Below, one piece after another: positions 57,280-64,000 of a stretch of 64,000 nt of DNA. Below the pieces are notes generated by a model. That model ran no database searches. It saw only the letters and a program-made list of their open reading frames with translations, and had not been told where the DNA came from. Origin of the DNA: Cristatella mucedo (lineage: Eukaryota; Bryozoa; Phylactolaemata; Cristatellidae); the NCBI GenBank assembly GCA_009760855.2, contig WPIO01000045.1, positions 3,057,501 through 3,121,500 of the forward strand, given 5' to 3'. Position numbers and translations under genes: made by a program. Within the stretch, counting starts at the first letter, position 1. Every line of letters begins with the position of its first letter.

Positions 57280-58870
57280 CCACTGATATGTGGAGAAGGA
57301 CTGCTCGGACCAACCTTCGTTTGCAGCTGACAACGCCATTACCGAAGCCGCTGTGCGACAGCCAATTGAAATGCGCCAGTCTGCCTCGATTCCCGCCACT
57401 AGTTTCAGAGGTTGAGCGCTAAACCCGTGACGAAAACACAGCTTGTTATCTTTCCTCCTTATCGCTTGCATACTCACGGAATGCTTATTATAACACTGGC
57501 TGACCACTCACATAGTACATTCATGTTGTTTTTTCCGCCTGTTTTCCGCAGCTCCATCGGAGGCGGTGCATAGCAGATAGGGAAACTATTGTGTGAAGGA
57601 AGTAGAAGCAGACGCATCTCGAGCGCAAGGAGCGCTTGCCTCAGGCCTTTTCTGAGCTGACCCTAGATCCAAGCTTCATCGATCGCTAGCTCGTTTGACT
57701 GCTCTCCTCGCCAGCAGGCAGTGAAACCTGATCTTTTCGCCCGGCTGATCGCTGCTACCTCGCGGCGGTCGTTCCGATTGCCGAACAATGGCTACTGGCC
57801 TCGCAGACTAAGGCTTTCAGAATCGAGCGTCCTAACCGCAAATGTGTGGCAATCCGCGGCAATCCGATGCGTGCACGCAGCGAAACGGAGTCAAGGGCCG
57901 AGTCAGAAACGTTAATAGAGCATCCGACTGTGCATCGCAATAGGCATCTTTCTTGGAGCACCCGCATAAGACTAACTACAGGCAGTGCGCCTCGCTCGGC
58001 CAACGACGGCGAAAGAATTAAACTTCGGAGAAAACCGAGGGGTCGAGGTTTTCTTTCGTGCGACGAGAAAGCTCGTCGTGCAGACCACCAAAGTTCGCGC
58101 GAGTGATTGCTTGCGAGCAGCAGGTAGGATGGCGCAGGGCGACGACGGGTGGGCAGACACTCCAGGCAGCTTCTCAGAGCGAGCCGAGATAGCGATTGAG
58201 ACCGATGTAAGAACAAGCGCTTCCACTGCGCCGTTTTGGAGCCGAGCGAAGCAGGTAGAATTCCGAGGCATCTGATGCCGCTCCGCGCTTCTTACGCCGC
58301 GGCACTGACACTTAACACTTGACACTTAACTGACACTTAACTGACACTTGACGTCATTTGGCCTGGCCCCAATCGGCTGAAACCTCTAAGGCGATCGCCG
58401 AGCTCCCGGATATTGACCGCACTCAGTCAATTACGGAATTTATTGCTGCAGTCCGTGACGGTCCTGCTGCTTGCCGCGCAAGCAACAATATTTCCCTTCA
58501 GCATGAATATTGTGCAACGAGCTATAGGTGGTTGCCGTGGGCTTAGGGGCTTGAATCCACTTCGAACGTGCGTGCGTGAATGCATCGCGCAAATGGGCAA
58601 ATGGAAGCATCCAGCATTGGCTTGCTCGCTGACCGGCACTGACCAATGGGAAGAGGGCAAATACATTTTATTTTAAAGATGTCATTGTGAGTAATTACCA
58701 AAGGCAGAAAAAGAGAAAACCGTGACTACTTGGAGAAGAGCTTCCAAGGATATGCATGCGAATTAAAAATTGAATTCCACCATTGAAAAATTAAGTACAT
58801 GATTATAAAACAACCAAATGTGGAAAATGTTTGAAACCCGGTGAAGATCCTGCATTGCAAGAAATTGATT
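57280..58870. other. Unassigned, GC-rich 57.5-58.3 kb
   Basis: Frames open on both strands between 57,720 and 58,330 without a recognisable domain. A short tandem run of ACACTTAACTG and ACACTTGAC units lies at 58,304-58,352. Confidence 0.4.
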
Positions 58871-58873
58871 CAG

Positions 58874-58974
<101 letters not shown>

Positions 58975-59550
58975 TAACCATGTATAATTTCTGCGCATAA
59001 ATATCGCGGGGAATGGTAAGAAAGCTAAAGAAGAGAGCCAATCGATATAGCACTGCCTAAAGTTACAAAAACAAGGTTTTTCAAAATAAATTGCAATAAA
59101 TATAATTTCATACGTATCCAATAAAGGTTTTGTTACTTTGAAATTGATTAGCAATTTTTCTAGTAAGTAGGCCATTGGTTTTCAGCTGGATCAGCAGAAA
59201 CTCGCGCACCGTCTCAAGTAAAGTTGGAGTCTCCGCATGATATCTCAAGGGTAAGGGCTGCCACTATTAATTAATGCACATACTTTATGTGAAGTCATAT
59301 CTAGATTTCAAATGCAGAGCTGAGGCAAGAGAAACTTATTCAGAGCTTTCTGTTTTCAAGCCAGATTTTGTTGGCTGTGCACCGCAGTTGGCATCGATCA
59401 TATGAGCCCGATAGCGGTAACCCGGGTTACCGAATATCCGCGAGTATAATCGCAATTAATTATTTATTTTACGGATTGCTACTCTAAAAATATAGCGTTT
59501 TGAAGTCAAAAACTCTGTTGACCTGATTCAGGAGCAGCACCCTCAGAACC

Positions 59551-59799
59551 ATGTTGAATCAATCTGAAAAACTATGTGCTCAAGAGCTCAATGAAAGGAT
59601 GCACGATACGGTTGTCTATAATGACGATATAAAAGTTATTAGCAGTGATGTTCTTAACAACGCAATGGAAATGGTGTGCAAGCTCTTGGAAACATTTCTC
59701 GGGAACGTCATTTCCACCTGCAGGTCTGAAAAGATTATGCAGGAGGTTCGGAATCGCGGCGCCAGTGCGCGCGCCTGGGTGCTCAATGACGATCGATAA
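59551..59799 (+). CDS. Hypothetical ORF in the inverted-repeat element (82 aa)
   Basis: Starts MLNQSEKLCAQELNERMHD and ends with TAA. Mostly helical-looking with no domain I recognise. It may be the remnant of a longer gene. The opposite strand is also open here, so coding is uncertain. Confidence 0.3.
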   Translation: MLNQSEKLCAQELNERMHDTVVYNDDIKVISSDVLNNAMEMVCKLLETFLGNVISTCRSEKIMQEVRNRGASARAWVLNDDR

Positions 59800-59879
59800 A
59801 AGGCCGGCGTATCGGTCGATGCGCTGAAACTGGAGCGCAAACCTGTCTTGGAGTTCGGCGTTCTTCGTCAAGGAAGTAC

Positions 59880-60143
59880 ATGTCGATCCCGGTCCAAGAT
59901 CTGAGGGATTATCCAGCCATGCCGAATTATATCGCAGACAGCGAGGACGAATATCCTGACACTATTGGCGCGCCATTGGCGGCGGCATCCGATATCTCGC
60001 AGACTTGCTGCAGAAAAAAACGAACATCAGCGAAAAAGGCTGCTCCGGGCGCGCAGATACGCCCTGTGGGGCGCCCGAAGAAGGCACCAGCGTTTGTCGT
60101 CCCAAATCAGCCATCAATCTTGAGCTATTTCTCGAAAAAATAG
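59880..60143 (+). CDS. Small protein with AT-hook and C-terminal PIP-box (87 aa)
   Basis: Begins MSIPVQDLRDYPAMP. An acidic patch (ADSEDEY), basic stretch (KKRTSAKK), an AT-hook core (RPVGRPKK, about residues 61-68) and an exact PCNA-interacting motif at the extreme end (QPSILSYF, followed by SKK and stop). AATAAA follows about 70 bases after the stop, so this is probably the last exon or 3' part of a gene inside the element. The PIP-box would tether the product to the replication clamp. Drosophila pogo transposase is known to carry such a C-terminal motif. Function here is inferred only. Confidence 0.5.
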   Translation: MSIPVQDLRDYPAMPNYIADSEDEYPDTIGAPLAAASDISQTCCRKKRTSAKKAAPGAQIRPVGRPKKAPAFVVPNQPSILSYFSKK

Positions 60144-60165
60144 GCTCAATTTTCGTGATCAAGCA

Positions 60166-60190
60166 CTGGATCCTTGCCCTGGATCCAGTC
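60166..60190. other. Small perfect hairpin after the PIP-box ORF
   Basis: ACTGGATCC, a 7-base loop, then GGATCCAGT; lies between the stop codon and AATAAA. Could act in RNA 3' end formation or be chance. Confidence 0.4.
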
Positions 60191-60969
60191 AGCCGCTACG
60201 AAATTACTCAATAAAAATCATCGTTTTCAAAATCGCTGTCTTTATGCTGACGAATACAAATCGACGAGCTCGAAATTCTAGCCTATTTGCATATAATTTA
60301 GACCAACATTCGGGTAGTTGTCGCAGTCCTCGCGCACCCGGGTTACCATGGTAATCCGGGTTATCACCGTCGGGCTCATATATGTAAAACGGGAAATCTC
60401 CTACGTATCTCGTGAGTGAAGTGAATGACGTTGAACACATCATGTCAAGGATCGAACATTTTGGGAGCTGCGTTTGTAGAAGTAGATGACGATATTGATC
60501 CTGCATGAGTTTTTTATTACTACGGTAGCATGCATTATTGAGATATTGTGTACGACACCGTTAAACGATTTACGATCCTGTCGTGAATCTGTTGCCCAAG
60601 CTGATGCGTTGCTCAACGGTACCACTAACAATAGTTGGTCCAATACGGTCCTTTGTCGGACACTGTTTCTTAGCTTTTTTCAAAAAAATTTGCAGCAGCC
60701 CCATAATTAGGTCAGTGTTGTCAGAGCAAAAATTGTAGCTCCGAGATTGCGTATGAGCCGATTACTTTCAAGCAAAACACTCCTGGTTCTAAAAATCGGC
60801 TCTTGGTCGTGGTTCGAATTTTTGTCAGCGTTACATTATTCGTAATACCCAATGAAAGGAATAGCAGTGCTAATATAAAGCACCGTTAGGAGGACGGTCT
60901 GAGGCGTCCTAAAGGAAAGACCTTCGCTCGGCCACAGCGTTGATACTTATTTGCATGCCATATTTCATG

Positions 60970-61078
60970 CTTACCGAAAGCCGCTTAGGCTTCCGTTGAG
61001 CAATCGAAAGCTCTCCTGCGTAACCCACACCTAGTCTTTGCGGCTCTTTGGATGAGAGATGGAGTCACGTTGCATTTT
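60970..61078 (+). mobile_element. LINE family 2, last 100 bases
   Basis: ACCGAAAGCCGCTTAGGC, GAAAGCTCTCCTGCGTAACC, CTAGTCTTTGCGGCTCTTTG and GGAGTCACGTTGCATT match the family 2 3' end. Confidence 0.65.
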
Positions 61079-61109
61079 CAATCGGCTCTCTCTACTAGTT
61101 AATGCGTCG

Positions 61110-61210
61110 AGCCGTAAGGTGACGCACTTGCGTCGCGTGGCTAGATGGCGCATCTTCGTCAAGCGCCAAGATGGCACAGGCTGTATTCCGTGACGGAACT
61201 ATGACTCATC
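61110..61210 (+). repeat. AAGATGGC-type repeat, second copy
   Basis: GGTGACGCACTTGCGTCGCG, TAGATGGCGCATC, CCAAGATGGCACAGGC and TATTCCGTGACGGAACTATG resemble 15,828-15,905. Confidence 0.5.
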
Positions 61211-61639
61211 TAGTACATTAAAATCATCCTGAAAGGGCTGTCGTGTGACCCGCCGTGTAACATCCTTAATATATACGGGTGTCGCTTGCTAATATGCAAC
61301 GATTGAATGCCTTAGTTAAGCAGGTGTAGCTGAGAGACCAGATTCATTCTTTCTTTGATTTGCAATGGCGTATTCGTAAATGGGCTAAGATTGGTTACGT
61401 TTCGTGCTTCAAACGAGCTAAAAGAGAGAGATTGCCCGTATCATTGTCTACCTATTGCTCTAGTCCAGATATTCGTCTCCGGGTCACTCAAAACACTAAC
61501 CTTTCAGTTTTATCGTAGTATGCTTGATTAATAATCGTCAAAAATTGTGAACTGATAGATGCACTTGAAAGATATACGACAAGTCCATTCACTTTGAGAA
61601 AGTTTTTGTTACAAGCTTCAACTGCAGAGGTCAGAGGTC

Positions 61640-61800
61640 AGTGAGAGGTAACTGAGGTTTCGACGAGATTATCTAGATAAAGGTCAGTTTTAAACCTGGG
61701 CACTACAATTCCGCTGCCGCATTTACATAGGATATGCTGGTCGAGCATATTTTAAGGGTTTTAAGCTTTTACAGCTATTTGCAACGTCGGGTTCGCCAAT
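61640..61800 (-). mobile_element. LINE family 1 fragment, old
   Basis: GGATATGCTGGTCGAGCATA, TTTTAAGGGTTTTAAGC and GGGTTCGCCAATAACTA resemble the reversed block at 49,078-49,145. Confidence 0.45.
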
Positions 61801-62242
61801 AACTATAATAATTATAATAATAATAATTCACTTGATAAAGCGCCCTCAGAGAACTTAATCTCTCTCTAGGCGCTTTACATTTGCTGTAAAGTGAAATGCA
61901 ATTGAATGGTAAGTAAAATCATGCTTGAAAAAACAAACGAAATGAATAATATGGTTAGGGGTGACATGCACAGGGTCAGCTTGCAAATGTGGTTAGTGGC
62001 AGCATGCACAGTGTCAGCACGCATAAGCACATCAAGGACGAATCACAGGGACCCACTAAATGCTGTCCTAAATAGGTGTGTTTTTAGGTTCCCTTTAAAT
62101 GTGGTCAGGTCAGGGGATGTTCTGACGCAGGTCGGAAGGGAGTTCCAGGCTTTGGGAGCGTATGAACTAAATACACGGTCTCCAAAGGATTTAAGGTTTG
62201 TATGAGGTATTTCTTGACTGTTAGATTCCGAAAAGCGAACTA
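61801..62242 (-). mobile_element. LINE family 1, 3'-end copy
   Basis: Tail AATAATTATAATAATAATAA, then CTTGATAAAGCGCCCTCAGA and the reversed 3' part through CCAGGCTTTGGGAGCGTATG to about 62,240. Very close to the copies at 8.3 and 48.3 kb. Confidence 0.82.
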
Positions 62243-62489
62243 TCAGGTTGCCCGTGTTGTTAAGTTTGAAAAAACCTTAGCATCAGTTCAATGACGAATG
62301 TTGGCAACACAGGCTGTGAGGGAGTTGCGAAAATTTGATTCGCTGTAAGATAGAGAGGAATGAAATTACAGGTGAAATTCTTTTCACATTCACACAGCGA
62401 GAAAGTTTAAACTGTGATCGCCGATTGCATCGTCAAGAATATGAATGTACGTTGCTAAAAATGAGCTCAGAAGTGATCCCTATTATGGT

Positions 62490-62612
62490 GAGCCGAGGTC
62501 GTGGGTTCGATTACTGCGGTGGGCGATTCTTTATCGCCGCTGCAAGCGGTGTTGATAACCGTAAACGCTCTTCTGTCGCTATACAAAAAGAGGCTGTTTA
62601 ATCAGCTAGGTT
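62490..62612 (+). mobile_element. SINE-1, head partly missing
   Basis: AGGTCGTGGGTTCGATTACTG B box, GTGGGCGATTCTTTATCGCC and the tail AGAGGCTGTTTAATCAGCTAG. Confidence 0.78.
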
Positions 62613-62879
62613 TTTTGTTTTTATATACCGTAAACTTCAAATGCTAGTGGTTATTATGTGGCCGGTGACATAAATGCACTGAAATCTTCTTATATGATTG
62701 GAACATAAACCCTTACAGTACATGCCACAGCAAGAAAAATGGCACGCTAGTCGGATTTGAATTGATTTACATTATCTCAAGCATAAAACATCCCGAAGAA
62801 GGAGCGCAGAGATTCTCTTAATTTAATACCACAGTAAACGTCAATGTAAACTTATTTATAGTATTATTGAGTACATTTG

Positions 62880-63020
62880 ACCTGATTCAACAGCCTCATT
62901 TACATAGCGGCAAAAGACGCTTAGCGGCCTCCACCTCCACTTGCTGTGGCCAATAGAAAAGAACTGCATGCTGCAGCACTCGAATCCACAACCTGCGTCA
63001 TTAAGACAACGCGCACCTTC
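62880..63020 (-). mobile_element. SINE-1, diverged
   Basis: GACCTGATTCAACAGCCTCA, CACCTCCACTTGCTGTGGCC and CACTCGAATCCACAACCTGC. Confidence 0.6.
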
Positions 63021-63872
63021 TTGTCCTGTAGGGTTTCTTTTAAGAAATTATTACTCTAATAACGTAGGCCCATGTCAAGTCATGGAAAAAATTTTACGTT
63101 GCGTTACAGTGCGGGCATGAGTGTCCCACGACCTAGTGGGAAGTCCAGCCTAGCTACTGAGCCCCGCCTACTGTCGGCCAGAGACTCCGTACCGCGACGT
63201 GGGTAGGTAAGTGCTCGAATATTTAATTTTTGACGTTCTCATAAGCGGAACCCTCGTTTGGCTTACACAGAACGGAAGCTCATGCTTCATACTTTTTTCA
63301 GTTTCCGGAATGTTTCTGCGGAATTTAGGTGGAGTGGAACGGAGTGGCCTTTTTTTTTGCTGATGAATTATCGTCGTTGCCGCCCCGTCGATAAGCTTAT
63401 TTTCTGCCTGCTTTACTCTACTTTACTTATATTCCCAATTCGTTGATCGAAAACTCGCCTATGCACATCTGCGAGCGGTAGCCACAAGTTTCATATGGAA
63501 ATGAGCACGCATCCGTGAAAAAATCGCGGACAGCTGCAGCTTTGCTTCGAAAGGTTTATATGAGTGACCGCTCGCAGCGTGCTGGTGAGCCCACACCAGT
63601 AAACTCCAAGATTACGAGAGTTCTTATTTGCCGTCAGCACCTAGCTGTGAATCTAAACCAAGCCGCATACACGTAGCAGCACGGACGTGCTGACCGACTT
63701 TGCACATCTATCAGCTACATATGTGGGCGTAGCATTACCACTATGCCACCATGTTGCCCCGCCTTAGCCTGACAGGGCAGGAGTGCATAACGTCTCTGCG
63801 GCCGAGCGTATCGCTGATTGCATGGAGGCATGAATGAATGGCCACCCAGTGATGCGATCTTATTATGCAATC
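63021..63872. other. Unassigned
   Basis: Only short frames of no recognisable content. Confidence 0.4.
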
Positions 63873-64000
63873 GCATGGTTTATACTCTCCCTCTTGCTGA
63901 GGTGATTGCCAAGCACAATCTAGGCTTTCACTTCTATGCGGATGACACTCAGTTGTACCTTTGCTTTGATCCATCCCAGCCTTCGAGCACCTCAAATTCT
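63873..64000 (+). mobile_element. LINE family 1, runs off the window
   Basis: GCATGGTTTATACTCTCCCT, GTGATTGCCAAGCACAATCT, CACTTCTATGCGGATGACAC, the YADD block of a good copy, cut by the window edge. Confidence 0.85.

Larger units (their letters stand above)
59403..60378 (+). mobile_element. 976-bp element with 29-bp terminal inverted repeats
   Basis: Starts TGAGCCCGATAGCGGTAACC and ends with the reverse complement of TGAGCCCGACGGTGATAACC. 24 of 29 terminal bases match by hand count. Both sides are flanked by TA, a possible target duplication. A 16-base perfect palindrome (GGTAACCCGGGTTACC) lies in the left end, and CCCGGGTTACCATGGTAATC forms another in the right end. Inside are short plus-strand frames, one with an AT-hook and a PCNA-binding motif, and an AATAAA at about 60,210. 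It looks like a non-autonomous or shrunken DNA transposon. TA duplication points to the Tc1/mariner/pogo group, but no transposase catalytic domain is seen. Confidence 0.65.
60379..61640. other. Unassigned, with small repeat pieces
   Basis: Contains the family 2 scrap at 60,970-61,075 and the AAGATGGC repeat at 61,110-61,210. Nothing else recognised. Confidence 0.4.

Noticed and set aside
57720-58325. Several overlapping GC-rich frames (up to 153 codons)
   Set aside because: Three or more frames are open at once on both strands, with no recognisable domain.

Overview
The window is animal nuclear DNA, most likely from an invertebrate. The evidence is a gene split into small exons with GT-AG introns, several CR1/L2-like non-LTR retrotransposons whose 3' ends finish in short (ATT)n runs, tRNA-headed SINEs, and long CA, GA, CT and TA microsatellites. 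I cannot name the species. Nothing bacterial or viral is present.

The only convincing host gene is on the minus strand. It is a type I phosphodiesterase / nucleotide pyrophosphatase of the ENPP family (ENPP4/5-like). Six exons (50,928 down to 25,657) join in phase into a 432-residue protein. It has a signal peptide, the metal-binding Asp39, the catalytic Thr75, the remaining metal ligands (Asp190, His194, Asp237, His238, His338), a C-terminal hydrophobic tail and an AATAAA signal shortly after the stop.

Downstream on the same strand (21,947 down to 13,820) lies a second, diverged but fully open set of exons 3 to 6. Exon phases match the first set, and lengths are identical or nearly so. By eye I find no second copy of exons 1 and 2 in between. 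Either the two sets are alternative 3' cassettes sharing exons 1 and 2, or the second gene's first exons are missing or unrecognised. This is the main biological point of the window.

Layout: 0-13.4 kb is repeats and unassigned DNA, including a nearly 2 kb minus-strand LINE (family 2, 3.09-5.04 kb) and a head-to-head family 1 LINE pair (8.27-10.33 kb). 13.8-21.9 kb is ENPP cassette B. 22.0-25.6 kb is SINE and LINE debris. 25.6-50.9 kb is ENPP gene A with introns full of family 1 and family 2 LINEs, two SINE families, microsatellites and a hAT-type transposon end at about 39.9-40.0 kb. 50-52.2 kb is GC-rich DNA around and upstream of exon 1. 52.2-53.4 kb is an odd block of GGACATTTCC-type repeats flanking a degenerate TTTAGGG tract, a SINE and a compound CA/TA microsatellite. 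53.4-64 kb has no recognisable host gene but holds SINEs, LINE fragments and a 976-bp element with terminal inverted repeats (59,403-60,378) carrying a small ORF with an AT-hook and a C-terminal PCNA-binding motif.

Coordinates of exons are read to the base from splice sites. Boundaries of old repeats are approximate. All similarity statements are from reading the sequence, not from database searches.
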